From Bradyrhizobium ivorense (GTDB taxonomy: Bacteria > Pseudomonadota > Alphaproteobacteria > Rhizobiales > Xanthobacteraceae): DNA of 64,000 nt. Below the pieces are notes generated by a model that was given only the letters and a program-made list of their open reading frames with translations, had not been told where the DNA came from and searched no databases. Positions 8,846 through 17,559 of this stretch are shown here, piece by piece. The DNA is taken from positions 124,001 through 188,000 of the forward strand of contig NZ_CAADFC020000011.1 in assembly GCF_900696085.1 (NCBI RefSeq), read 5' to 3'. How positions within the stretch are numbered: position 1 is the stretch's first letter; every line of letters starts with the position of its first letter. The position numbers and the translations under genes are program-made.

Positions 8846-10036
8846 TTAACGGGTGGCTTCCCAATCCTCGTGCGTCGGGCGGATCGCTTGCTCCCAATGC
8901 TCGCCATCAAAATCTTCTATTTTTATGTTTTCGATCGTTCTCTTATCCAAGCACCGAATGTTTATGCTAAAGCCCGTGGGGTTCGATCGCGGCCGATAGA
9001 ATGGCTTTACACCGCAAATCCGGCAAAACGTGTGACGAGCGATATTCTTGTTGAATTGATACGTATTGAGAGACTCTTCTCCACACTGAATCCTGAGCTT
9101 ATCTCCGGGCACAAGCAGATGCAGAAACCCCGACATTCGGCAGATCGAGCAGTTGCATCGAACCGCGGCGAGCTCTCGCGGCGCGCGGACGCAGAACTTA
9201 ACGGAACCACAATGACAACGGCCATGATGTTCGATCTCCGCAAAGCCATCTCCCTCAATTGAGACAGTTTGCAGCAGGTCGCGACACCACTGTAAGCTGA
9301 GCCGATAGGCTCGATCGAATTCATCCAAAAAACGACGATTGCAGTCAGCAGGCACAAGTTCGCGAATGAGCCGGGTCGTCATTTCTCCATGATATTTCTC
9401 GGCGGGATCTTCGCCGCCGACATGACTGCGGAAGTACTCAAGATCGTCAGACCGCGCATCAAACGTTTTGACCAGGGTGGTCCACAGCGACTGGATCATT
9501 TCCGCAGCATGCAGCTCAAAGGCGACCATGTAGGCACAGCGCACGACCGGGTCTTTCGATGACAATCCGGCATAGAGGGAATGCAGGTACCGCTTCGTTG
9601 TAGCGCTATAATTCGGGCGTATTGTTCTACCGAGTAGTCGCGATGCGTCCTTTCTAAGCAGGTTTGAGTGGAAGTTTTCGGTCGCCAGAATATCGGGTAG
9701 CGCCGCCTTGCCGCCTCGGAGAACTCGGCCATAACCACCCGTCTCATCCCAACAGATGAAATTTGCGACCACGCTGGTTAGTTCGACATCCCTCGGAAGG
9801 TCTCGGTTGCGACGCATCGCATCAAATATGAGATCCTTTTGCGAGCCTGCCTGCAGGTAAGGGAACGCCTGTGACATCGCCAAATATTCAGGCAGCAAGC
9901 TCGCAACTTGGCGCTTAGACATCTCCGCAGCGAACGGATGCAGGCCAAACAGATTTCGCGCTTGCTCAGTCAAGTACTCGCAGAATATCTGCGAAGGTCG
10001 ATCCAGTTGAACTTGCGACGCTTGAGAAGATCTCAT
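8846..10036 (-). CDS. Heme-oxygenase-like metalloenzyme (HDO-like) fused to a GFA/CENP-V zinc domain
   Basis: Predicted two-domain protein of 396 residues. The N-terminal 260 residues are helical and carry candidate metal ligands of the heme-oxygenase-like diiron oxidase class: WDETGGYGR, ATENFHSNLL, AYMVAFELHAAEM and FRSHVGGEDPAEKYHGEMT. The C-terminal 130 residues are a glutathione-dependent formaldehyde-activating (GFA) type domain with zinc cysteines in GRCHCGSVKF, VRCNCSICRMSG and FCRICGVKPFY. HDO enzymes oxidise amines, amino acids or fatty acids with O2. I infer that the GFA domain might trap a released aldehyde. The ATG at 10036 has AGGG five bases upstream. An earlier in-frame start at 10138 would overlap the upstream gene. 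The HDO assignment rests on motif spacing only. Confidence 0.65.
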   Translation of the reverse strand: MRSSQASQVQLDRPSQIFCEYLTEQARNLFGLHPFAAEMSKRQVASLLPEYLAMSQAFPYLQAGSQKDLIFDAMRRNRDLPRDVELTSVVANFICWDETGGYGRVLRGGKAALPDILATENFHSNLLRKDASRLLGRTIRPNYSATTKRYLHSLYAGLSSKDPVVRCAYMVAFELHAAEMIQSLWTTLVKTFDARSDDLEYFRSHVGGEDPAEKYHGEMTTRLIRELVPADCNRRFLDEFDRAYRLSLQWCRDLLQTVSIEGDGFAEIEHHGRCHCGSVKFCVRAPRELAAVRCNCSICRMSGFLHLLVPGDKLRIQCGEESLNTYQFNKNIARHTFCRICGVKPFYRPRSNPTGFSINIRCLDKRTIENIKIEDFDGEHWEQAIRPTHEDWEATR

Positions 10037-10074
10037 TTGAACCCTAACCGTGAGGAGAGAATGATGTTTGAGGA

Positions 10075-10380
10075 TCACTTTCGAAGGCCGCCAACTTGGG
10101 CCGACGGGTTTGCGGTCGCGTTCGCCATACAGGGGCACTTCCCCACGACCATCTTCGCAGTACCAACCAGGGCAATCAGGGGATCAGTCCTGTTCATGAG
10201 CGCGTCGATAGGAACATGCCCATAGATTGTAGCGACGACCCTCGCGCGTTCGATTTCGATCCACGAGCAATCCGATTCCGCGAATAGCCAAACGCGCCAT
10301 CCATCATTTGCTGAATCATGCTGAATATCGGCGTCCGCGCAGGCCAAGGGAGGCTCACGTGACATGCGCAGGCGATACAT
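10075..10380 (-). CDS. Hypothetical protein upstream of the HDO-GFA gene
   Basis: A 101-residue frame that ends 38 bases before the HDO-GFA start on the same strand. The middle, with GWRVWLFAESDCSWIEIERA followed by ATIYGHVPIDALMN, looks protein-like with alternating hydrophobic residues, but I recognise no family. No signal peptide or membrane segment is evident. Position suggests it could be the first gene of the oxygenase operon. It may also be spurious. Confidence 0.35.
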   Translation of the reverse strand: MYRLRMSREPPLACADADIQHDSANDGWRVWLFAESDCSWIEIERARVVATIYGHVPIDALMNRTDPLIALVGTAKMVVGKCPCMANATANPSAQVGGLRK

Positions 10381-11108
10381 CCGGCCACCCCGACGCTTTC
10401 ATCTGCGACCTGTCGTGGACAGATCAAGCCTTCTCGGTTGCTGTTCACTCCTGCTCATCGCATCCCCCTGCGGACTTGATTCGGCATTGCCGAGACGAAC
10501 CACATCCAGCGGGCTCTTCTAGGCTTGCAAGCCGCAATCTACGCGACATTGCGTCTGCCGGCCGGCGCGATTGTCTCAAGGCAAAGGGACCGCCGCTGCC
10601 ATTTGCGCGTGCTGCGCGCACTCGTCCAATATCCTGTATTCCTGCACGCTTGTAGCAAATGCTATGCCAACCTTGCACTAAGCGGGCAAATGTCTGAGTA
10701 CGAACCGGCTATTCAATGCTGGTGTTTTGAGTCTGGCGGGAATTTACGCGCAGTTAGAAGCCGAACAGTGTCGACGCGTTATCGAATCAGCCGACACCAT
10801 CCGCGGTGGACACAGAGCTAATGAAACGCCAAAGATTGCTCGAAAGCTACCTCGTACCGAGCGGAACCCCATCTCTTGATTTCGTCTCGAGTAGGTGAGC
10901 TTCTGGCGATTGATGTTGGGAGCGCTTGCGCCTCCGGGAGCAAATTCAAATTTGTGCACCAATGGAGCTATCGTCGAAAATGAGCCGAAAAGATCAGGCG
11001 CCTTCCGGTTGGTCGGTAATGTCTGTAAGAGAAAATCACGGCCTGATTGCAATTGGGCTGGCGCGAGGTTTTCCGCAACGGCCATTTCAGACGGGAAGGA
11101 AACTCGCT
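10381..11108. other. Intergenic region between divergent oxygenase operon and MFS gene
   Basis: This stretch separates minus-strand genes from the plus-strand transporter and probably holds both promoters. Open frames at 10445-10678 and 10525-10821 have no recognisable motif and overlap on opposite strands. I call no gene here. Confidence 0.35.
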
Positions 11109-12461
11109 TTGTCACAAGCGCTCCTTCAGCATGCGACAGTCAAATCGCGCATCAACGCCATTCTTCGTGCGACCAGCGGTAATTTCCTCGAGCAGTTCGA
11201 CTTTTTCTTATTTGGCTTTTACGCCAGCGCCATTGGGAAAGCTTTCTTCCCCTCGGACAACGAAACCGCCTCATTACTCAACACCTTTGGCGTGTTCTGG
11301 CTGGGTGCCCTAATGCGTCCCGTGGGGGCGATCGTACTGGGAGCCAGTATCGACAGGATCGGCCGTCGCCAAGGCCTGATCATCACGCTATCGATCATGG
11401 CGGTCGGCACCGTGATTATCGCCTTCTGTCCCAGTTATGCGACAATCGGCATTGCCGCCCCCATCATTGTTCTAGCCGGACGGCTGCTACAGGGTTTTTC
11501 CGCCGGCGTCGAGGCTGGCGGCGTTTCGGTCTATTTGGCGGAGATCGCGACCCCAGGCAATCGCGGTTTCTATACCTCGTTTCAATCTTCCAGCCAGCAG
11601 GTCGCGATTTTTGTCGCAGCGATCGTGGGCTACCTACTGAATGAATCGATGCCGCTCGAAGGCGTCGCCTCCTGGGGTTGGCGCATTCCTTTTTTTCTCG
11701 GCTGCCTTATCATTCCTCTTATCTTCTTCCTTCGTCGGACGCTGGAGGAAACCCCAGAATTTTTGGCGATGAAGAAGCATCCCACGGCGCGCGAGGTCGT
11801 TGCCTCGGCGCTCGTCCATTGGCGCACGGTCGTTCTCGGGATGATGATGGCGATCCTGACCACGACGACCTTCTATTTCGTCACCGTCCACACGCCGACG
11901 TTCGGCAAGACCGTCTTGAAGCTGTCTACCCAGGATGCGCTCTTGGTGACGCTCCTGGTCGCCGTGACCAACTTCATCTGGAATCCAATTGGCGGCGCCG
12001 TTTCCGACCGTATCGGCCGCAAGCCGGTTCTGCTGGCCATTGCTGGCCTTGCGTTGATCACAGCCTATCCGGCTTTGAGTTGGTTGGTAAGCGCCCCCAG
12101 TTTTGGTAAGCTGCTTGCGGTGGCGATGATGTTCTCGTTCTACTTTGGCACCTACAGCGGGACTATGCTGAGTGCCCTCGTCGAGATCGTGCCTGCGCAT
12201 GTGCGCACAACCTGCTTCTCCCTGGCCTTCGCGTTCGCGGCTGCGCTGTTTGGTACGTTTACGCCGCTCGCCTCTACTTGGCTCATTGGGCGGACTAATG
12301 ACAAGGCTTCACCCGGATTCTGGCTGATGTTTGCAGCTGCTCTCGGTATCGTCGCGGCACTCACCATCTATAGGGGAACTCCGAAGCCATCGAGGGCGGC
12401 GAAGTCTTCGCTTCCGAAATCGCCCGAGAGCGCTTTGGGCGCGCAAGCAGCATCGCGCTAA
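11109..12461 (+). CDS. MFS transporter, citrate/tricarballylate:proton symporter type
   Basis: A 12-helix integral membrane carrier. The family signature near the N-terminus, ATSGNFLEQFDFFLFGFYAS, is typical of the metabolite:H+ symporter branch (CitA, TcuC, KgtP). The inter-helix motifs GASIDRIGRRQG and GAVSDRIGRKP occur in both halves, and RLLQGFSAGVEAGG marks helix 5. TTG 11109 is favoured because AGGA lies about nine bases upstream and the resulting 450 residues suit the family; earlier in-frame starts (10980, 11019) lack ribosome sites. The stop codon TAA 12459-12461 is formed exactly at the left end of an IS5-family element. It may import a dicarboxylate or export the product of the neighbouring ligase/oxygenase genes. 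Confidence 0.85.
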   Translation: MSQALLQHATVKSRINAILRATSGNFLEQFDFFLFGFYASAIGKAFFPSDNETASLLNTFGVFWLGALMRPVGAIVLGASIDRIGRRQGLIITLSIMAVGTVIIAFCPSYATIGIAAPIIVLAGRLLQGFSAGVEAGGVSVYLAEIATPGNRGFYTSFQSSSQQVAIFVAAIVGYLLNESMPLEGVASWGWRIPFFLGCLIIPLIFFLRRTLEETPEFLAMKKHPTAREVVASALVHWRTVVLGMMMAILTTTTFYFVTVHTPTFGKTVLKLSTQDALLVTLLVAVTNFIWNPIGGAVSDRIGRKPVLLAIAGLALITAYPALSWLVSAPSFGKLLAVAMMFSFYFGTYSGTMLSALVEIVPAHVRTTCFSLAFAFAAALFGTFTPLASTWLIGRTNDKASPGFWLMFAAALGIVAALTIYRGTPKPSRAAKSSLPKSPESALGAQAASR

Positions 12462-12473
12462 GGCCTGTTTACA
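12462..12473 (+). repeat. Left terminal inverted repeat of the IS5-family element
   Basis: GGCCTGTTTACA, the exact complement of the right end at 13284-13295. Confidence 0.88.
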
Positions 12474-12474
12474 A

Positions 12475-12861
12475 TCAGCGGCTGGCGAGGAAGCTCGCGA
12501 CGAGATTAACGAAGCCGGCGAAGCAGGCATCGGTCTTTTCGTAGCGGGTTGCGATGCGGCGGAATGCCTTGAGAGAGCAGAAGAAGTTCTCGACCAGATG
12601 GCGCCATTTATACATTTCGGCGTCATGAGGGATACGTCCGGCCCGGTCGGCCTTGGACGGGATGACCGCTGCAGCGCTACGTTCATTCAGGTTGGCGCGC
12701 AGCCAGTTGTTGTCGAAGGCCTTGTCGCCGATCAGTGCCGCAAAATCGAGACCGGTGATCAAGGGCTCGACGCCGATGCTGTCGTGACGCTGGCCGGGCA
12801 ACAGGACGAAGCGAACGAGATTGCCGAGGGCGTCGACCAGGGCCATGATTTTCGTGGTCAA
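12475..12861 (-). CDS. IS5-family transposase, C-terminal frame (orfB)
   Basis: A 128-residue frame carrying the second half of the DDE transposase: ALIGDKAFDNNWLR holds the second catalytic Asp, and KWRHLVENFFCSLKAFRRIA with TRYEK holds the catalytic Glu region. It follows orfA on the minus strand in another frame, so the active enzyme would need a ribosomal frameshift joining the two, as known for this IS group. It has no plausible separate function. Confidence 0.85.
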   Translation of the reverse strand: MTTKIMALVDALGNLVRFVLLPGQRHDSIGVEPLITGLDFAALIGDKAFDNNWLRANLNERSAAAVIPSKADRAGRIPHDAEMYKWRHLVENFFCSLKAFRRIATRYEKTDACFAGFVNLVASFLASR

Positions 12862-12878
12862 GCCACCACGCGAGCGGC

Positions 12879-13226
12879 CTATGGCCTGATTTTGAGTCCC
12901 CCTTTTGCGCCGGTGCCATGCTGGTGGACCCGGACGGGTGTGCCGTCGATGAGAACATATTTGAAATCGGGATCATCGCAGAGGGCCTTGAAAACGCGCT
13001 CCCAGACTCCCTTCTGAGCCCATCGCCAGAAGCGCGTATAGACCGTGAACCACTTGCCAAAGGCTTCCGGCAGATCACGCCACGGCGAGCCGGTGCGCGC
13101 GATCCAAAGAACGGCTTCGACAAACAGCCGATTGTCACGCCCACTGCTCCCGGGGTCACCGACTTTGCCAGACAGCTCCGGCGCAATCCGTTCCCACTGC
13201 GCGTCGCTCAACGCTAATCGAATCAA
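12879..13226 (-). CDS. IS5-family transposase, N-terminal frame (orfA)
   Basis: A 115-residue frame beginning MIRLALSDAQWERIAPELSG, the standard start of IS427-group transposases. WRDLPEAFGKWFTVYTRFWR is the conserved N-terminal block, and KYVLIDGTPVRVHQHGTGAK contains the first catalytic Asp. It ends shortly before orfB starts in another frame, so a frameshifted fusion is expected to be the active transposase. Confidence 0.88.
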   Translation of the reverse strand: MIRLALSDAQWERIAPELSGKVGDPGSSGRDNRLFVEAVLWIARTGSPWRDLPEAFGKWFTVYTRFWRWAQKGVWERVFKALCDDPDFKYVLIDGTPVRVHQHGTGAKGGLKIRP

Positions 13227-13283
13227 GGCTGATCTCCAATTTTCAGCCTTGAATCAATTTTCTACTGATTTGGGAATCCTGTC

Positions 13284-13295
13284 TGTAAACAGGCC
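13284..13295 (-). repeat. Right terminal inverted repeat of the IS5-family element
   Basis: TGTAAACAGGCC on the plus strand, a perfect 12-base match in inverted orientation to 12462-12473. Confidence 0.88.
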
Positions 13296-13296
13296 A

Positions 13297-14479
13297 TAGC
13301 ACGCTGATCCTAACCGCTGACGTATCGTGCGGCCTCGATCGAGGCGCGGAGTCAGAGTTCGCTCAGCGCATCGACAAGGGCCGGGAGCCGCATTGCATGT
13401 CCGACATTGTCGGAAACCAGACACAATGCGACTGCATATCTGAAGACTTACAAGTAAGCGGTATGAGTTACCACGACCGCGTGATCAGCGTGCGCAGCAA
13501 ATCGGTATCCAATATTGACGCCAGGCCTCGGCGGCCGTTGGATGTCGGCTGTGAGCGTTAGAAAGTCCGGGTCTGGAGACCGCCTTGTGGCGCTCCGAAC
13601 AGCGGACGGTTACATCGTCGCGAATGTGCAGCAGGTTGGGCAGCGGCAGGCCGTGATGGACGTTGTCGGCGCCCGGATTCCGTGCCCACGCCGACAGTCG
13701 GAGCTGTATCGCGGTATACAACCCTGGCACGTGTGCCGAACAATGCAATGCGTCTTGTAATCGGACGCATGGAAAGTACGACAGCCATGTCAGCATTCCG
13801 CAATCAGCAAGTCCTCCTGGTGTCGCGGTTGCCACAGAGGCCGAGCTCAAAGAGCGCAAGCTTCCAGGTTGCGATGAGATTTGGATTCCATCTGATTACG
13901 GTTCAGTTCCAAAATCCCTTGCGAGGCACTGCCCGGATGTAAGCGAGTTCTCCGCTGGCAGTTTCAACGATCACATTACGCGAGAAACACGACCTTTCCG
14001 CTACTTCCGTGCTGGCCCACATCCTGCATCGCGTCCGAATGTGATGCAAGACGAGCAGCCAAGATGAAAGCCACGTTTGCGCTTTTGCCATCAGTCGACG
14101 ATGCAGCAGCCGGTGGAGAGCCGGCGACGGAGATTAGCAACCTCATGGAGACGAAAGCGTGGAAATCGTGCGTGCGTTGGTCACGCCGCTCTGCATTCGT
14201 TCGGGGAGGCGGGTCTGCGCATCACGCCTTATGTGCGCCAATAGATCGATGTCGAGCGATGTTCGTGCGAGTCCGGCGGCAATCAACCGCGTTTGGCGCT
14301 GCTCGCAAATTGAGCGGCATCGGATCAACCCGCGTCACCACTCTATTGCCGGCCCGCGCGAACAGACCTTTACAGTCGACGCCATTGCCGCTCGCGGTGA
14401 CACAGATGATTGCGCGTCAATTCTGGGACGAGGTGCTTACACGTGCCCGATAAACTGACTCTTCAAAGTTTCAAGCTAC
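13297..14479. other. Gene-poor stretch with no recognisable gene
   Basis: Open frames at 13663-14067, 14064-14453 and 14159-14458 overlap one another and their opposite strands, and none carries a known motif. The region probably holds degraded coding sequence together with the promoter of the DUF3422 gene. I see no RNA gene or strong repeat. Confidence 0.4.
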
Positions 14480-15760
14480 ATGCGCAAACGCGATGCCGTG
14501 CTCAATGAAGTGCATGCGCGCCCGTTTATGCAGCTTGTTCCTCCATTTAAGGTGATTCACTTCGCATTTCTTGCGCAGGGCGATGCGGCCGCAAGCGATC
14601 GCCGCGCCTTCGTCACATTTTGTCGAGAACGCGACCTTCCACCTCCGCAGCTCTCAGCGAAACATCACCAAATCGACATCGGACCCGTTGTGCTTCGCTG
14701 GGAGCAGCATGCCGAATTTGCAACCTTTACCTGGATAGCGAATAGCCCGTTCGCTCGCCAGAGCGGCGACGCCCAAAGTGCCGTTCACTCCTTGATGCGC
14801 GCCTTGCGGCAGGAAGGACAATTACTGGTCGCAATCAAGCTGGATGTCGAGCAGCACGCCTGCCCAGTGAGACGCGCCGAACAACTTTTCGACAAGAGCA
14901 GCCTTGCCATGGCCCGCATAAAGGGCGGAGCAAGTGTTATGGCCTCAGATTTTCGCGTCGACGAAAACGGTTTCACCAAGATTCTTGTCTGCGACCTCGG
15001 GTTGACCCCGCACAATGTCGGTGCGCTGGTGCAGCGGCTTCTTGAAGTTGAGACTTATCGTCCGCTGGCGCTGCTTGGTCTATCGGCCGCTCTTGAGCTC
15101 GGCCCATTCGTCGATCGCATCGATAGACGTCTTGGTGAGGTGCTCGAAGAAATGCAAGGCGCGGAGGGATTGAAACTCAACAACCATCTGCTCGCCGAAC
15201 TGACCGCGTTGGCCGCCTCTTTCGAACGAGGCGCGACGGGAAGCCTGTTTCGTTTCGGCGCCAGCAGAGCTTATTACGAGCTGGTCCAATCCCGACTCTC
15301 CATCATCGAAGGCAGTGAGATCGCGGATTATCCGACATGGTCGTCGTTCCTGGCGCGCCGGATGGCGCCTGCGATGCGAACTTGCGAGACGACTAAGGAT
15401 CGTGAGGTAACTCTGTCGGCCAAGTTGGCGCGTGCCGCTGATCTGTTGCGAACTCGTGTCGACGTTGAAATCGAACAGCAGAACCGCGACCTATTACAGG
15501 CTATCAACGAACGCACCGGACAACAGCTTCGGCTGCAGTGCACGGTGGAGGGATTGTCGGTCGCGGCGATAGGATATTATGTGGTTAGTTTGTTTGGCTA
15601 CCTTGCCAAGGGCGCGCACGATGTTGGACTCCATGTAGAACCCTCTTATCTAACCGCGGCGTGCGTGCCGGTCGCAGTCGGGGTGATCTGGCTGGTTAGT
15701 TACAATACGCGGAAGCGACACCTCAAGCATCGCGACGAGCCGTCCGTAACGGACAAGTAA
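14480..15760 (+). CDS. DUF3422 family membrane-anchored protein
   Basis: A 426-residue protein of a conserved family of unknown function. The opening RDAVLNEVHARPFMQLVPPF is the family hallmark, followed by VIHFAFLAQGD and a mixed alpha/beta body. Two hydrophobic segments near the C-terminus (LSVAAIGYYVVSLFGYLA and AACVPVAVGVIWLVSY) should anchor it in the inner membrane, with most of the protein in the cytoplasm. It appears intact and at normal family length. It has no operon partner on this strand. Confidence 0.85.
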   Translation: MRKRDAVLNEVHARPFMQLVPPFKVIHFAFLAQGDAAASDRRAFVTFCRERDLPPPQLSAKHHQIDIGPVVLRWEQHAEFATFTWIANSPFARQSGDAQSAVHSLMRALRQEGQLLVAIKLDVEQHACPVRRAEQLFDKSSLAMARIKGGASVMASDFRVDENGFTKILVCDLGLTPHNVGALVQRLLEVETYRPLALLGLSAALELGPFVDRIDRRLGEVLEEMQGAEGLKLNNHLLAELTALAASFERGATGSLFRFGASRAYYELVQSRLSIIEGSEIADYPTWSSFLARRMAPAMRTCETTKDREVTLSAKLARAADLLRTRVDVEIEQQNRDLLQAINERTGQQLRLQCTVEGLSVAAIGYYVVSLFGYLAKGAHDVGLHVEPSYLTAACVPVAVGVIWLVSYNTRKRHLKHRDEPSVTDK

Positions 15761-15784
15761 GCATCGATTGCAGCTGATTGACAA

Positions 15785-16007
15785 CATAGCTTGACGGCAG
15801 ACATGCCCGACCCACGTGGCAACAGTTTTCACCAGGTCGTCGGCGGCCCAGATAGAGGTGATCGCCGGCGGGAGGATTGCGCTTCAGCTCCACTGAACGG
15901 CCAGCGCCAGGCTCTACATGCCTCCGTGCATGTCGGTGTGACCGGATGAGAGCCAAACCTTGACGCGTTCGGGACCGTAACGCTTATTGTCGCCAGGACT
16001 CTCCAGG
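15785..16007 (-). pseudogene. IS66 TnpB (orf2) remnant
   Basis: Minus-strand pieces read GPERVKVWLSSGHTDMHGGM, then in a shifted frame VELKRNPPAGDHLYLGRR, and finally DLVKTVATWVGH. These follow the order of the IS66 TnpB accessory protein (VWL-x-GHTDMR, LKR-P-x-x-GHL, R-GDL-K). Frameshifts and missing ends make it nonfunctional. It abuts the 3' end of fixA, so an IS66-family element once inserted directly behind that gene. Confidence 0.6.
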
Positions 16008-16850
16008 TCAAGCATCGCGGGCTAGTGCCGCAAGATCGGTTTCGAGCTTCGGTTGATGCTTAAAAATAGCATCAATCAACGCCTGCGCTGGTTGCTCGGC
16101 GGCCTCAACCAGCGCCGCTTTCTCAGCCCGCGCAGAGGGAGCGAAGACTCGCTTGACGACGGTCGGCGAGCCTTTAAGGCCGCATTTGGAGACGTCCTCG
16201 ACGCCGGCATCGTGCGCGCTCCATTTCACGATTGGTGCACGCGCAGCACGCAAGGCATCGGCCATCGCGCCGCGCCGAATCTGGCAGGTCCCCTCCAGCA
16301 TGGTAATGAGACAAGGCAGCCTCGTGTGCAGCACCTGGACACCACCTTCGGAGCGTCGCTCCGCTTCAATTGTACGGGCAGCGAGATCGAGGCTTTTGAC
16401 CTTGGCGACGTAGGTCAGCTGCAGCACACCCAGCCGTTTGGCGATGCCGGGCCCAACCTGCGCGGTATCGCCGTCGATGGTCTGCTTGCCGGCAAAGATG
16501 AGGTCTGGCGGGCCATATTCCTTACCGATTTTTCGGATGGCTGTTGCCAGTGCATACGTTGTGGCCAGGGTGTCAGAGCCCGCAAAGCAGCGATCGGTGA
16601 GCAGTACGCCGCGATCGGCGCCAAAGGTCAGCGCTTTCCGCAAGGAATCTTCCGCCGATTGCGGCCCCATTGTCAGCACGGTTATTTCGCCGCCGAACCG
16701 GTCGCGCAGCTCGAGCGCGGCCTCGAGCGCGAAGAGGTCATATGGGTTAATGATCGTCGGCACACCCTGACGCATGATCGTGTTGGTCACGGGGTGCACG
16801 CGGATCTGCGCAGAGTCCGGAACCTGTTTAATGCAGACGACAATGTGCAC
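16008..16850 (-). CDS. fixA: Electron transfer flavoprotein beta subunit FixA
   Basis: Predicted 280-residue ETF beta subunit. In FixABCX it bifurcates electrons from NADH toward ferredoxin or flavodoxin for nitrogenase. The start VHIVVCIKQVPDSAQIRVHP and the blocks NPYDLFALEAALELRD, FGADRGVLLTD and FAGKQTIDGDTAQVGPGIAK are the FixA/ETF-beta pattern, including the AMP/FAD-binding GKQ-x-x-DGD-x-x-Q. The GTG at 16850 is chosen because GGAG lies seven bases upstream and homologues begin at this residue. A -24/-12 promoter lies just upstream. No fixB, fixC or fixX is in the window. In Bradyrhizobium fixA normally follows nifA; here nifA is about 42 kb away. Confidence 0.93.
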   Translation of the reverse strand: MHIVVCIKQVPDSAQIRVHPVTNTIMRQGVPTIINPYDLFALEAALELRDRFGGEITVLTMGPQSAEDSLRKALTFGADRGVLLTDRCFAGSDTLATTYALATAIRKIGKEYGPPDLIFAGKQTIDGDTAQVGPGIAKRLGVLQLTYVAKVKSLDLAARTIEAERRSEGGVQVLHTRLPCLITMLEGTCQIRRGAMADALRAARAPIVKWSAHDAGVEDVSKCGLKGSPTVVKRVFAPSARAEKAALVEAAEQPAQALIDAIFKHQPKLETDLAALARDA

Positions 16851-16888
16851 TGAGTTGCTCCAAAGGTTGCGGTAGCTGCGAAGAGAAC

Positions 16889-16904
16889 AGCAAGTGTTGT
16901 ACCA
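16889..16904 (-). promoter_or_regulatory. Sigma-54 (-24/-12) promoter of fixA
   Basis: The minus strand reads TGGTACAACACTTGCT, a close match to TGGCAC-N5-TTGCW with the essential GG-N10-GC spacing. It would start transcription about 28 bases before the fixA GTG. This fits NifA control of fixA in Bradyrhizobium. I found no clear TGT-N10-ACA activator site in the 150 bases upstream; the nearest is TGT-N8-ACA at 16925-16938. Confidence 0.75.
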
Positions 16905-17559
16905 CAGCGCCGGATTTTGGAATCTGTTAGCTGCCACAGAGGCTTAGATAGGTAGATACGCCCCTCCAGCCCGGTGTTCTGGACGAACGAATATCGACAC
17001 CCGTCGGAACTGCGACAGCGCCATTCCGTGCCGCCCGACCACGGCGCGAAGCCGTGAGCTTGCAAGGCCCACACTGCGACCTCCTGCGGAATTCAAGCTG
17101 CAGGTCCGGGGCGCGCTTCGGAACAGCGCCAGTGTCGACGAGATCAAGGCGGCCTGCTCCCAGGCCGGCTACTCGGGGTCGACTAGTCTCTCTGCAACTC
17201 CTGCTCGAGCAGCGCGTTATCCGCCCCGAAATGCTCGTCGGCCACCGCACGATCGATGTAGCGGTTTGGCGCCCGATCAGCAGATTGCAAGCGGCCGAAC
17301 GGCTCGATCGAGCAAAGGTGAATGCCGCCGTGGCGAACGACGTGCCTCCCAATGAATACTGAAATGGAGTCCGGCATCGGCTAGACGCATTTGCCGGCAG
17401 GACACCCGCCGAACGCTCCGCCGATGACCATCCCCAAAAACCCTCGAACGATGGCAAGGTTCCCGCTCGTCCGCAGAGGTCCTCGCGTGCGGTGGAACAT
17501 TCAGGTTCGGCGACGGTTCGCCCCAGGTTCTCAGCAGGCGCTTGCTCAGGAGTCCGCTG
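16905..17559. other. Intergenic region with a possible carboxymuconolactone-decarboxylase-like scrap
   Basis: On the plus strand 17083-17172 reads PAEFKLQVRGALRNSASVDE followed by IKAACSQAGYSG. This resembles the EF-K-H-x-RGAL-NG-x-x-x-x-EI segment of carboxymuconolactone decarboxylase-type proteins, but only about 30 residues remain. The rest shows nothing recognisable. AGGAG at 17548-17552 serves the next gene. Confidence 0.35.

Larger units (their letters stand above)
12461..13296 (-). mobile_element. IS5-family insertion sequence (IS427-like group)
   Basis: About 836 bp bounded by 12-bp perfect terminal inverted repeats GGCCTGTTTACA (12462-12473) and its complement (13284-13295). TA lies on each side (12459-12460 and 13297-13298), as expected for a TA target duplication. 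Two minus-strand frames encode the transposase in overlapping style. Size, ends and two-frame organisation fit the IS427 group of IS5. The element looks complete. Removing it with one TA copy would leave a TAG stop for the upstream MFS gene at the same codon. Confidence 0.88.

Noticed and set aside
13663..14458. Several overlapping frames between the IS element and the DUF3422 gene
   Set aside because: None shows a family pattern, and stops and frames suggest decayed sequence.
16925..16938. NifA upstream activator site for fixA
   Set aside because: TGT and ACA are present but separated by eight bases, not ten, and too close to the -24 element.
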